Assembly (NCBI GenBank): GCA_964058805.1 | Contig: CAXKVV010000725.1 | Coordinates: forward strand, 1 to 31,339 | Length of the DNA: 31,339 nt | Direction: 5' to 3' | Source: Schoenoplectus triqueter | Taxonomy: Eukaryota; Streptophyta; Magnoliopsida; Poales; Cyperaceae | Part shown: positions 20,569-30,450 of the stretch, in pieces | Numbering within the stretch: position 1 is the stretch's first letter | Layout of the letters: every line of letters starts with the position of its first letter | The notes under the pieces: model-generated | The model's database searches: none | Told to the model about the DNA's origin: nothing | The model's input: only the letters and a program-made list of their open reading frames with translations | Position numbers and translations under genes: made by a program

Positions 20569-20835
20569 TATCCCCGTCATCACGTTTCTTTTATTCTTTT
20601 CATAAGCTTGAACTTAAATTTCATCAAAAGAATTAACTTATTTGTGTAATAGATTAGGTACAATGGTGTGATGCCTAGGGATTCCATTTTAAAAAAGAAG
20701 GTATAGTGATGTGAAAAGTTGACTGTCACGAGTCACGGGGATGTAGAGTTGTCAAAAAGTGTAAAAAAGGCATACAAAATAACTTAGAGTTTTTCTGAGT
20801 TTCTTTAGCTACAAAATATGTGTGACACGACTAGG
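20569..20835 (+). repeat. Dispersed repeat, copy 2
   Basis: Second copy of the repeat at 17293-17530, in the same orientation and about 3.3 kb downstream. It differs by several indels, including an extra segment with GACTGTCACGAGTCACGGGG near 20720. The pair does not show TG/CA ends, PBS or PPT, so I do not call them LTRs. Confidence 0.65.
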
Positions 20836-21855
20836 CTGCAAATGAGCACAGCTTGCTCAAGCTGAGCCCATCACCAAAATTGTCAAATTACAGTACAATA
20901 ATAATGAGGTGAGTTCGTTCAGTGGTAAAGAAGTTAGTTCACAACGCTCCCTTCACCATTTCCTAGCAGCCAACTAGAATGAGTGATCTTTAGTCTGTTA
21001 TGAATTAAAAGAAGTACTGTTAATTTATTATTTAATGGTAATGATTTTTACTAAATATGATGAAATTAAATTTGAGACTACTCTTTATCACCTGATGAAC
21101 TGAATCATGATACACCATGTACGTACCTTGACATCCATTCTGTGGGCAAAACGAGGGTGTTCCAGCCATCGGATCACCAAATCTGATAGTTCACACAATT
21201 ATTGAAGCGTTAAAGTGAAATTGTGCACTTGATCCTTATCTTCATTCAATATAAAATAATAACCTCGCACACAAACTTGATATTTTCTTTATTAAAATAG
21301 TTCTGATTAAGAAAAAATCATACATATAAAGAATTAAAATTGCATTACTATTTTATGACATAAAAATGTTGTACCGGAATCCTGTTTATTAAACATAACT
21401 TAATTAAATAAAGGTGTACATTTATAAAATATTGGATTTGGATGGCAAATATAAAAAAATTGAAGTTTAATAGATCAATTATCTAATTGAAAAATTTTTA
21501 ATAGACATATATATAATTTTCTAAATTATAGAACGAGACGTTATCCCAAAGGCCCAAACGAATTGGAATTAGGCACAATTAATAGACTAATGATAATAAA
21601 ATATCTTTTTCATTATTTGAAGGGGTATAGGAACCGGAGGTATCTTTTTCACCGCAGTATGCATCACTTTTGAGAATAAAAATCTTCAGACGAGAGACAT
21701 CTTCGAGGAAGACTGGAAGGCGAATCATAGACATCTAACCATTATAAAATCGCTGATGGATCTTTTTCATTAATGACGGGTCAAGCTCAGAAATATACGC
21801 CGTATCGGTGCATTGATTTGATTAGAATAAAAAAAGATTTGATTAAAGAGCGGGG
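20836..21855. other. Intergenic stretch without a supported gene
   Basis: Mostly A+T-rich. A short segment near 20916-20935 (TTCAGTGGTAAAG) resembles a tRNA A-box, but no B-box or cloverleaf follows. Confidence 0.45.
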
Positions 21856-22350
21856 CTAAAAAAAGTAGAGAAGGAAAGTAAAAACAGCACCGTAGAAACT
21901 AGAATCTTCTGTTAGCCCCCGTCCATACTCTCTCCTCTCTCTCGGACGCTCCTTCGCTCGCCTCCAAAGGAGACGAGGGAGATGGGGATGGGCTTCAGCA
22001 AACGAAAGCGCCTCTCCTCTCCAGATCTTCCTCTCCTCGCCTCTCCTCTCCAGATCTTCCTCTCCTCTCCTCTCCTCTCCTCTCCTCTCCAGCTCTTCAG
22101 ATTGTAGTAACGCACGAAAAAAAAGCAAAACCTAAATCCCAGGGTTTTGCTCCTCATCTCCCACCTAAGATAATATAAATCACGGCGCCGCTCTCTACTA
22201 TGTTTTTTCTCTTCGCCTCTCCTGTATTGCTTTTCACCCTAAATCCCTGGGAATAAAAACCCTAAATCCTGGTATGTTGTGGCTGTTGGCGGGGTTGTTG
22301 TCTCTGATGTCAGATGGTGCTGTCGCCATTCGCAAGGCTCTCGAGATTGG
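21856..22350 (+). promoter_or_regulatory. Promoter-like, CT-rich segment with TATA box and telobox motifs
   Basis: A long pyrimidine tract of CTCTC/CCTCT repeats (about 22008-22090, with CCAGATCTTC inserted twice) precedes an inverted repeat GCAAAACC/GGTTTTGC (22125-22132 with 22143-22150). A TATA-like AATATAAATC follows near 22174. AAAACCCTAAAT (22257-22268) is a telobox, common in promoters and 5' UTRs of plant ribosomal-protein and translation genes. A short open stretch then ends in a donor-like ATTG/GTAACT near 22351, followed by T-rich intron-like DNA. The first codons (MSDGAVAIRKA) loosely recall ribosomal protein eS24, but the match is too short to trust. It may be a captured 5' gene end. 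Confidence 0.45.
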
Positions 22351-23442
22351 TAACTTTTCCCTCTCTCTCCATATTTCCCTTTCCTTTTTCGTGAACTCTC
22401 CCCCTCTCACTCTCTCTCGCCACAGCTCGCTCGTGTCTAATTAAGTTAATGCATCACTTTTTTCGTGAACTCTCTCGGTCTCCCCAGTTGGGTTTACAGT
22501 TGTTTTTTTCCTTATTATAACAACTGAGGCCAATTGTTGATAATTATTTCAATTGCAGTTGAAAGTTTCACATCTGGTGCTTAATCGTCTCAATGCAATT
22601 TGAGGTAATTATGGTTTGCTGCAAATTTCATCGAAATAGCATGGTGTGAAAATATGGAGAAATTTGTTGCATTGAATTGGCATATAATTTTGACCCCTTA
22701 ATCAATTCTCCAACATTTCAAAGTTCTCGATAAATGAAACTAGTGAAGGATTAGGTATGACATGTCTCAATATAGGAAACTTTCATAATTATTATAAAGG
22801 CATTTAGACTGCCTACACATTTGTAATTCTTTAAGTCTCATGAAAGATATTTAAAAATATATTTGCCTGTTCACTAGTGAAGGATTAGGTGGCTAATTTT
22901 TTTCCCTGACGAAATTGAACTTATCTTATGTAGGTTCTATTGGAAAGGATAATTTAGTCTGAACATCTTAATTATTTATTTCCGTCTTTCTGCTTGACTT
23001 CAGAAAATCTGAAGGGACTTCGCCCGACAGCACAGGCTCCTGGCGCTCAGCGCTTCCAACTTATTCATGCAGCATAGATGGCCCCATTGGAAATAAAATC
23101 TAGGAAGGTTTAACAATCTTGTTTTTCAATGAAGGTGCTTGAGAACTAAGCGTACTTGTCCCTGCTGCTGCTGCTTCTTATTTTTGAAGTGAGTTTTTGA
23201 TTTCTATATCAGCATATTTTATTTTCGTTGCTCTAATTAATGTCTATGCTTTATTTTATTGCTTGTCCTTGCTGCTGCTGTTTTACTTTTGGCAACTTGC
23301 GAATGTTGTTTCTACTCATCTCTAATTTACATCTACCTTGCATTGTACAAATAAGATATTCCAATCTATAATCCTTTTAATTTTTATCAATTTTTTTTTA
23401 ATTATTATCAAGATTTTCCTTTAATATGCTTGATCAAGAAAT
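22351..23442 (+). other. Intron-like spacer with unassigned exon-like segments
   Basis: T-rich with exon-like islands after acceptor-like TTGCAG (22553-22558) and TTCAG (about 23000-23004). The second island (about 23005-23090) is less A+T-rich and includes CCTGGCGCTCAGCGCTTCC. Neither could be assigned to a protein family. CTGCTGCTG runs occur twice (about 23163 and 23271). Confidence 0.35.
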
Positions 23443-24707
23443 GTCCTTAACATTTTATCATCAATAATTTCTCGACAAAAACAAAAACTACTAAATTTAT
23501 AAATAATGGTGTGAAAGGTTACCTGATATTAATCTCAAGCATATTGATAATAACAAACACATAACATTGTAGATTTAAGCCATTTAAAAAATACTCAATC
23601 AAAATAAATGAAAATTCTGTCAAAATTAAAAGAATTAGAGTTTGTAAATATTTTTTCTCTAATTCTTTTATTTTTGTTAGAAATTTTCTTTTATTTTGAT
23701 TGAGCATTTTTTAAAGGATGGTGTGAAAAGTTTTATGATTTTAATCTCAGGCATATTAATATTGTTGTAGATTGAAACCATTTAGAAAAATACTTGATCA
23801 ATATAAAAGAAAATTTCTGAAAAAATTAAAAAAATTAGAGTTTGTAAATATTTTTTTCTCTAATTTTTTTAATTTTGTCAGAAATTTTCTTTTATTTTGA
23901 TGAAGTATTTTTTAAATGATGGTGTGAAAGTTTATATGATATTAATCTTAAGCATATTAATAATAATAAACACACAACATTGTAGATTCAAGCCATGTAA
24001 AAAAATACTTGATCAAAATAAAAGAAAATTTCTGACAAAATTAAAAGAATTAGAGTTTGTAAATATTTTTTCTCTAATTTTTTTTAATTTTGTCAGAAAT
24101 TTTCTTTTATTTTGATAAGTATTTTTAAATGATGGTGTGAAAGGTTATACGATATTAGTCTCAAGCATATTAATAATAACAAATAAGGAACACACAACGT
24201 TGTAGATTTAAGTCATTTAAAAAATAATCGATCAAAATAAAAAAATTCTAATAAAATTAAAAGATTTAGAGTTTGTAAATATTTTTTTCTCTATTCCTTT
24301 TAATTTTGTCAGAAATTGATTTTATTTTAATCGATTATTTTTTAAATGGCTTAAATCTACAACGTTGCGTGTTCATTATTTGTTACTATTAATATGCTTG
24401 AGATTAATATATGTGAGACAAATGATTCTTTACTCAATTGTATTATCTGTACATATTTATACAACTGCTATTTATAACTTTGATCTCTATACTAACTACA
24501 ATTCTGTTACAACAAACTAACTAATTATAGTTAACAATAAATGAACATTTGGTATTTGCTATGCTATAGCTTCTCGTGTTTCTGTTGTTGTAGAGACCTC
24601 TTGTACAGCATCACTAACAATATCATCCAACCTTTCACACCATTATTTATAAATTTAGTAGTGTTCGTTTTTTGTCAATAAATTTTTCATGATAAAATGT
24701 TGAGGAC
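23443..24707. mobile_element. Foldback element with four tandem hairpin units
   Basis: The outer ends are inverted: GTCCTTAACATTTTATCAT (23444-23462) against the complement of ATGATAAAATGTTGAGGAC (24689-24707). Inside, units beginning GGTGTGAAA start at 23508, 23720, 23921 and 24134 (spacings 212, 201 and 213). Each unit holds a hairpin with arms of about 56-60 bp. They are 23583-23640 with 23657-23715, 23780-23840 with 23858-23916, 24000-24055 with 24072-24129, and 24211-24271 with 24289-24346. Loops are TTTGTAAATATTTTT-like. The last hairpin extends outward to the element end. A solo LTR splits the right arm. No coding sequence is present. It fits a non-autonomous foldback or MITE-type transposon whose centre was amplified. 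Confidence 0.8.
24412..24619 (-). mobile_element. Solo LTR (208 bp) inserted in the foldback element
   Basis: It interrupts the right arm of the foldback between AGATTAATAT and ATATCATCCAACC. The left arm of the foldback shows the uninterrupted sequence. The insert runs TGTGAGAC to ACTAACA. Flanks ATATA (24407-24411) and ATATC (24620-24624) fit a 5 bp target duplication with one change. Read on the minus strand it starts TGTTAGTGATG, contains a TTATAAATAGC TATA-like box and ends CTCACA, as a short copia-type LTR would. No internal domain remains. Confidence 0.75.
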
Positions 24708-24849
24708 CTTTTTGGTAAAGATCTATACATCTGTAGTTAGGTTTGTGTGTTCACCCTGAGACTTACCTCATGCTGCATGTACTTGAATATACCGCCAAAC
24801 ATGAATTATCATAGAAATTTACAATGGATGAATTGTAAGCGGTGAAGTG

Positions 24850-25046
24850 TTTACTATCCTACAATTCACCTGATCCATTCTGCTTCGAGTAAGGTTTGAA
24901 GTTTTTTAATGTTTATTTTTCCTTTCATTTAAAAGTCCAAAATTTTACTGGCTTAAGATGATGCTTGGATCAAGCAAAGAATAAACTATCTTTGTAGATA
25001 AAGTAAGTTTCAGATTTAGTTTTGTTATTCTTGCTTAGCACTTTGA
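24850..25046 (+). repeat. Segmental duplicate alpha, copy 1
   Basis: Matches 26575-26766 with about 10-15% differences by eye. It shares CTGCTTCGAGTAAGGTTTGA, TGTTTATTTTTCCTT, AAAGTCCAAAA, AAACTATCTTT and TTCTTGCTTAGCAC. In copy 2 it is fused directly to the end of V-PPase homology. Confidence 0.85.
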
Positions 25047-25052
25047 AGAAAA

Positions 25053-25112
25053 TATTTATTTATTTATTTACTTACTTATTTATTTATTTATTTATTTATA
25101 TATTCATTCATT
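25053..25112. repeat. ATTT microsatellite
   Basis: A run of TATT/TTTA units with a few TTAC and TTCA interruptions. The 69-codon ORF across it is a simple-repeat artefact. Confidence 0.85.
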
Positions 25113-25126
25113 TATCATTTTTATTG

Positions 25127-25536
25127 CTTCATGGTCGTCTCAAGAGGAGGATCTTGGCCAATGAATCCAGGCCAGACTTTTTGCTGCTGAGCAGAAAGGT
25201 ATTTCCTAACTTTTTTACATGTATAAGTTAACATACTGTTAGTTAGAGCTTCAGGCTGCATTCTTTTATCAGGATGGTAAAACTGGTAGATGAGATTTTA
25301 ATGTGTAAGTTGAGAAGTTGGCACTTTTGCTATTTAGGCAGGGTATTTTGTACTGGTAAGAATCCGTGTGAGTAGAGCAGTAAGCACTTGGTAATTGCTA
25401 TTTAGTTATTTCTGTCACTAACTTGTTAAATAAGTAAAACATATACACACTATATGTCAGTGTTGTTTGTTAACAAGTGAGATGAAACTTACAGACTGAG
25501 CTTGTTGGAGAATGCACAGAAGAGGCTTGCGAGGAT
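25127..25536 (+). pseudogene. TCP11-domain gene fragment, copy 1 (duplicate beta)
   Basis: Duplicate of 28289-28651. It holds the end of one exon (SWSSQEEDLGQ region, with frame damage, then LFAAEQK) up to a donor AAAG/GTATTT near 25198. An intron follows to ACTTACAG at 25494, then the start of the next exon, LSLLENAQKRLARM. T-complex protein 11-domain proteins of plants have an N-terminal coiled-coil with LFAAEQKRLSLL and AQMRLARLDELRQAAKSG-like sequence. The second exon is cut at the ATGG near 25536 and continues as V-PPase. At GCGAGGATGG this copy keeps three bases that the 28.6 kb copy has lost, so neither copy is simply derived from the other in its present form. Confidence 0.8.
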
Positions 25537-26571
25537 GGTCTTTGGGTTGGTCTGGTTATTGGTTTTGTGACCGAGTACTACACAAGCAATTCATACAGGT
25601 ACTAAAATGGATATCTTTATTTAAGGAAAAATATATGTGATATATTATGTTTCTGATAAGTGATAAGTGTGAATTAAATAGATATTTTTGTAATCATAGC
25701 CTAAAGCTGTTGTGTCCATCTTATGTATTGATACCGAACAAAATAGTGCACCAAATTTGTAATTTTAGAGGTTCTTCTGTTGAGCACTTCTAAGCATTGG
25801 AATTTGTCAGAAAGTCAATAGGACACTAATATTAAATACCAGTGACTGCTTAAAAATAAGTAACTCAAATCCACTTATCTTCCTTCACATATATATGGCT
25901 TTTCACTACTGAATTTTCCATATTCTAGTTTCTATCAATTTTGACATTTCCTCCCTGTTACAGCCCTGTGCAGGTGTTGCTGACTCATGTCGCACTGGTG
26001 CAGCCACCAATGTTATCTTTGGTCTTGCTCTCGGCTATAAATCCATCATCATCCCAATCATTGCTATTGCTATGAGCATCTTTGACAGTTTCAGCTTTGT
26101 AGCAATGTATGGTGTTGCAGTTGCTCCCTCGGCATGCTCAGTACAATTGCCACTAGTTTGGCCATTTATGCATATGGGCAAACCAGTGACAATACAGGTG
26201 GTATTGCTGAGATGGCTGGCATGAGCCATAGGATTAGAGAGAGGTCTGATGCACTTAACGCTGCTGGAAACACAACTGCTGCCATTAGCGAGGTATTATT
26301 TGATTAAATTCTATTTTAACTGTCTTCTGTTATCGCTATAAGGCGCATATACCTTCATCCTGTGTTCCATTGGCTCAACTTCTAGAGACACGAATAAATA
26401 CAACTTCTATTACCTACTTAATAATTGACTAACCTATCCCTCCAATGTTTTGCTATCGGTTCAGCCGCATTTGTTTCCCTTTCCCTCTTTGGAGCCTTCG
26501 TGAGTCATGCTGCAATCTCAACTGTAGATGTCTTAACCACCAAGGTCTTCATTGGCTTGATTGTTGGTGCC
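25537..26571 (+). pseudogene. Vacuolar H+-pyrophosphatase fragment, three exons with introns
   Basis: Exon a (25537-25598) encodes GLWVGLVIGFVTEYYTSNSY and ends at a GT donor. Exon b (25964-26293) follows CTGTTACAG and encodes [40 protein letters not shown] and AAGNTTAAI. Exon c (about 26449-26571) encodes [28 protein letters not shown] and [10 protein letters not shown]. These are consecutive parts of the membrane-embedded plant V-PPase, which pumps protons into the vacuole using PPi. The full protein is about 765 residues and only about 130 are present. Defects include a missing base in PVQDVAD (near 25974), a missing base in VAALGM (near 26122), several substitutions and a lost AG acceptor before exon c. 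Retained introns exclude a processed retrocopy. Confidence 0.9.
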
Positions 26572-26574
26572 ATA

Positions 26575-26766
26575 TTTGTTATTCTACAACTCACCTGATT
26601 AATTCTGCTTCGAGTAAGGTTTGAAGTTTTGTAATGTTTATTTTTCCTTCCACTGAAAAGTCCAAAACTTTACTGGCGTAAGGTGATTCTTGGACGAAGC
26701 AAAGAGTAAACTATCTTTAGAGATAAAGTAACTTCTAGATTTACTTTCGTTGTTCTTGCTTAGCAC
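26575..26766 (+). repeat. Segmental duplicate alpha, copy 2
   Basis: Second copy of 24850-25046, starting just after V-PPase homology stops within the GLIVGA codons. The duplication therefore marks a rearrangement breakpoint in the captured exon. Confidence 0.85.
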
Positions 26767-27121
26767 ATAGAATTGTTTGAGCGACATCACATCGAAGAAA
26801 TAAATATTTATCATTTTTTTTATAAAAAAAGCTTATATTATGTGGGGTATCCCTCCCTTGTGCGATGTTTATTTTCTAAAATGAGATTGTATTTGTTCCG
26901 AGTCGTCGTGAGAAAGCGGTAATTGTGAAGACTTTCTTAATAATTTACAATTGAAAATTTATATTCTTTCTACTAGACAATGTCTCAAAGTAAAGAGGAT
27001 TGCAAAACAAAACTACTAAGATGTCATGGTTAATAACACTACGCTGTTGGTTTTTACTAATGGAATATATGTAATTATTTTGATTTAGGAATGTTACGTT
27101 TTAGGAATTGGATCGATGTCC
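26767..27121. other. Spacer without a recognised feature
   Basis: A+T-rich, with no ORF of note and no repeat match found within the window. Confidence 0.5.
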
Positions 27122-27461
27122 AGAATTTTGTTATTTGGCAATTAGTTAAATTTAATATTGTGTGATTGAGCAAAACATTTTTGATGATAAACAAAGGATA
27201 ACAGAATGATAGTACTGGAATCATCTCTGAGATTAATCTCATGAGTATTGACCAGTTCTTGGACTGAATTACCACTTTGTTTATATGAATTTTGTTATTT
27301 GGCAATTAGTTAAATTTAATATTGTGTGATTGAGCAAAACATTTTTGATAATAAACAAAGGATAACAGAATGATAGTACAGGAATCATCTCTGAGATTAA
27401 TCTCATGACTCATGAGTATTGACCAGTTCTTGGACTGAATTACCACTTTGTTTATATGAAT
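27122..27461. repeat. Tandem duplication of about 170 bp
   Basis: 27122-27289 and 27290-27461 are nearly identical, both starting ATTTTGTTATTTGGCAATTA and ending TTGTTTATATGA. The second copy has a small extra CATGACT-like insertion near 27405. High identity suggests a recent event. Confidence 0.92.
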
Positions 27462-27524
27462 GTACTGCACCGTTCTTTCGTGATATATTTTTTCTGTTAA
27501 TTTGATAATACTTTTGTTCTGACA

Positions 27525-27600
27525 GAACCTAACTTATTGGTTCAACTTCAGCTGAAGTTGGGTAGTTTCTGATCCAACTAAGATGTCACAAACCAAAGAA
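27525..27600 (+). pseudogene. Possible second V-PPase scrap
   Basis: After an acceptor-like CTGACAG, the segment GGTAGTTTCTGATCC..GATGTC (27560-27590) can be read, with single-base gaps, as GSFLI followed by TKDV. That resembles a V-PPase stretch normally encoded upstream of the exons at 25.5-26.6 kb. If correct, the gene order has been rearranged. The match is short and needs an alignment. A perfect 18 bp palindrome, CAACTTCAGCTGAAGTTG, occupies 27543-27560. Confidence 0.3.
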
Positions 27601-27980
27601 GTGAGGTTAGATTCATCTTCATTGATTATCTAAAGTTTTAAGCAAAAAATATGGTGTACCCTTTTCAATATTTGAAATTTGCCCCCTTTAATAGCCAGAA
27701 TGTTACTTCTTGTGAGTTTCATGGAGAATAAAAAAAGTCAATGATTGATTTATAACCCACAGCAGGGATGTAAAGTAAGGAAGGATTTTTTTTTCTTTGT
27801 ATACTAGGAAGTCCAAAATATCAAAGTGCTGACAGCCTTTAACATTAAACATGTAGTATTTTCATTATTGATGGATGAATATTAATTTGTTCTTCTGCAA
27901 GGATGCACTTGGAAGCTTTTTAAAATTTGGTCATGTAGATTTCTGTTGAATTGACAGATATTGCTTAATTTATTTCATAA

Positions 27981-28171
27981 GGTACACTGCTCGGTCAATA
28001 ACACACACCAAGAGGCATCATCGATCTTGGTCACCCATTGGATCCAGGTTGCCAGCCCAGTCTCACTCTGGGTTATCTGTTCGATCTCAGTCAAAATCAT
28101 CATTTTGATCAAGGTCGCCAGCTAATTCAAGGTCACCAGCCAGGTCAACGTTAAGACGACAGTTGGTTTAA
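27981..28171 (+). pseudogene. Possible RS-domain (SR-like) exon fragment
   Basis: The plus frame reads RYTARSITHTKRHHRSWSP, then after a stop SRSPANSRSPARSTLRRQ. The run of Ser-Arg and Arg-Ser pairs with AGGTC(G/A)CCAG repeats is typical of RS domains in splicing factors or cyclophilin-RS proteins. The exact gene cannot be named. An in-frame TGA near 28108 and the lack of an RNA-binding domain mark it as a fragment. Confidence 0.4.
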
Positions 28172-28212
28172 AGTTTTGTCCTTTCCTGGTGTTGAAGCTC
28201 ATGAATTGATGC

Positions 28213-30215
28213 TGAATTTCACAATAATGATCTTGACAGAGATTCTATGAGTGGCTATCCTGCAAAGCAAGGCCAAAGCCAAGGAGCCCTTCATGGTCGT
28301 CTCAAGAGGAAGATCTTGGCCAACCAATCCAGACAACTTTTTGCTGCTGAGCAGAAAAGGTATTTCCTCACTTTTTTACATGTCCAAGCTAACATACTGG
28401 AAGATGTGATTTTAACTGTGTAAGTTGAGAAGTTGGTAGTTTGCTGTTTAGGCAGGGTATTTTGTACTGGTAAGAATCCGTGTAAGTAGAGCAATAAGCA
28501 CGTGGTAATTATTATTAGTTATCTCTGGTTCTAACTTGTTAAATAAGTAAAATATATACACACTATATGTCAGTTATAAACTGTTAACAAGTGAGATGAA
28601 ACTTACAGATTGAGCTTGTTGGAGAAGGCACCGAAGAGGCTTGTGATGGACGAGCTGCGACAGGCAGCAAAAAGTGAGGTGGAGATGAGGATTGAGAAGG
28701 AGAGGGATGAGCTGGGGACCCGTGTTGAGTCCAGGTCTTGCCAGGCGGAGGCAGAGCAGGGGACCCGTGTTGATTCCAGGGCCCGCCAGGCAGAGAAGAA
28801 CCGCCTCCGCTTGCTCGCTGCATATATGCTGAGGTGGGTTACTCTTAGAGAGAGAACTGTTCGTTCCTTGTCCAACGGTCATTGCGTGAAAATTAGTTAC
28901 ATTTTAGTAGGTGTCTGCCTGTGTTATTATTCAAAGATGACGAAGTTCAGGCAAGTATCTAACAAGTGTTATTCCGGGTCAATAGGTATAAGGAAAGGGT
29001 AAGATCCTCAATCAGTTAGAAAAGATCAGCAGCAGAGAATAAGGAAGCTAAGAAGAGGCAGGCCCATGCAAGGGGGATGCGTCCCCGCTTGGTTGCTAAT
29101 GCAGTTCGTAATCAGAGAGAAACTGAGAGGCTGAGTATGGAGCAACAGCTAAATAAACAAGATCCAATAGGTATATTTTCTGTTCTCTCTATCTTGCTGT
29201 AAGCCCACACAGAAAAAAAATCTGTCTCACACAAATGAATATGTTTGAAATTTAGGCAAAGGCACATAGAGCAGAGTATATGAGGCAGAGAGGCAGCCCT
29301 TGTAGCTCCACTCCTCATTCCATTTGGGAAACACATGGAGATATTCTCTCTACAAAGTGTGCTAGGTCTGCATGTTTTTCCAATCTGATCCTTCAAATTT
29401 GCCTTACATTGAAGTACACAAAAAAATGAAAATTCTGCTCTGAACTTGCTTAACCAGAGGATCATTTCATAACACAACCATGAGGTGTAGCAGTTAGGAC
29501 ACAGATGTGTTTTGTGAAAAAATGAGAACTAACTGTTAGCATCATTCAAATGTCATATCAGGTGATGGAGGAAGTTGTCAGATCAAAGCGAACCACCAAC
29601 TCTTTTGACCAAGTCTTATGAATCTCTCAGCTTAAACTCGCAATCTGTGAAATCAACGCGCTTTGAACAACTCAGCATGTTAATTAATTAAGTCACCAGC
29701 TATACTTGAGGACACAAGGTTACTACTAGAACGTCTTGAGGCCGCTTCATCATTTCTCTAGCCTCAGACACCAGCTCAGCGCTAACTGAACAAAACATAG
29801 ACCACCTCTTGAAGCACCTTGGGTCCCCAAGAAAACAGTCCAGATCTCGAGGAGCCACAGCAAAGAATCCGGAGTGCTAGTAAATTATCAAAGAAGTCTT
29901 CTCTGGATATGTGGTACAAGTGGTACTCTGTGCATATATGATATTAGGTCACCGGAATGTTTTTCTCAGTAGGATGGGCGAAAAGGAAATTTCTCATGGA
30001 GGCCGCTTCAAGATTCACTCATGAGTTTGAAACACTGGTGATGGTTATACTGGGATGGGACTGACAAAGCAAAGATGTCGAGGAATCAACTGGCTCTATT
30101 TGATTCGGCATGGTGTAACATTTGTAAGGGCTCTGGAGGAGGACCTTGTTAGAGCAGCATACAAGCTGGAGCTCTCAATGATGCAGACATGCAAGGTCAC
30201 AGCCAATGTATGAAA
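28213..30215 (+). pseudogene. T-complex protein 11 (TCP11) domain gene, degenerate, introns retained
   Basis: Homology to plant TCP11-domain proteins runs in order. FYEWLSCKARPKPRSPSW (28228-28289) leads to LFAAEQKR with donor near 28360. Next is LSLLEKAPKRL and DELRQAAKSEVEMRIEKERD (from 28609), then YKERVRSS (about 28986) and a coiled-coil to 29170. HRAEYMRQRGS with GDILSTKCAR follows (29256-29366), then SKRTTNSLTKSYESLSLN-like sequence (about 29585-29665) and LLKHLGSPRK (about 29812). VVQVVLCAYMILGHRNVF, RNQLALFDSAWC and ALEEDLVRAAYKLELSMMQT complete it. Frameshifts and stops occur in most exons. A 45 bp in-frame duplication (28714 and 28759, GTRV.SR) is specific to this copy. The family's cellular role in plants is poorly defined. 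Only part of the normal protein length remains. Confidence 0.85.
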
Positions 30216-30220
30216 ACAGG

Positions 30221-30450
30221 AGAGCTGTATGAAAACAGGTTCAGAAACTTTTATATTTGTTTTCTCTTATCCATGACATGAGAGCTGTATGAAAACAGGT
30301 TCAGAAACTTTTATATTTGTTTTCTCTTATCCATGACATGAGAGCTGTATGAAAACAGGTTCAGAAACTTTTATATTTGTTTTCTCTTATCCATGACATG
30401 AGAGCTGTATGAAAAAAGGTTCAGAAACTTTTATATTTGTTTTCTCTTAT
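30221..30450 (+). repeat. 60 bp tandem repeat, 3.8 copies
   Basis: GAGCTGTATGAAAACAGG starts units at 30222, 30282, 30342 and 30402, exactly 60 bp apart and almost identical. The last lacks CCATGACAT and has one A for C. It lies between the TCP11 and SCAMP fragments. Near-identity indicates recent expansion. Confidence 0.95.

Noticed and set aside
20905..20990. Possible tRNA or tRNA-derived SINE (TTCAGTGGTAAAG)
   Set aside because: Only an A-box-like stretch is present. I could find neither a B-box nor a cloverleaf nor a poly-A tail.
21856..22157. Minus-strand ORFs rich in Arg and Glu
   Set aside because: They are translations of the CTCTCC microsatellite.
22302..22350. Start of a ribosomal protein eS24-like gene (MSDGAVAIRKA)
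   Set aside because: Only a few residues resemble the family start and no downstream exon matched. It is kept only as a promoter-like note.
26035..26229. Minus-strand 64-codon ORF
   Set aside because: It is the antisense of the V-PPase exon b.
28574..28882. Minus-strand ORFs of 79-102 codons
   Set aside because: They are antisense to the TCP11 exon at 28609 and its 45 bp duplication.
30221..30450. Regular 60 bp repeats considered as a CRISPR-like array
   Set aside because: The units are contiguous near-identical tandem copies without unique spacers, in a plant genome.
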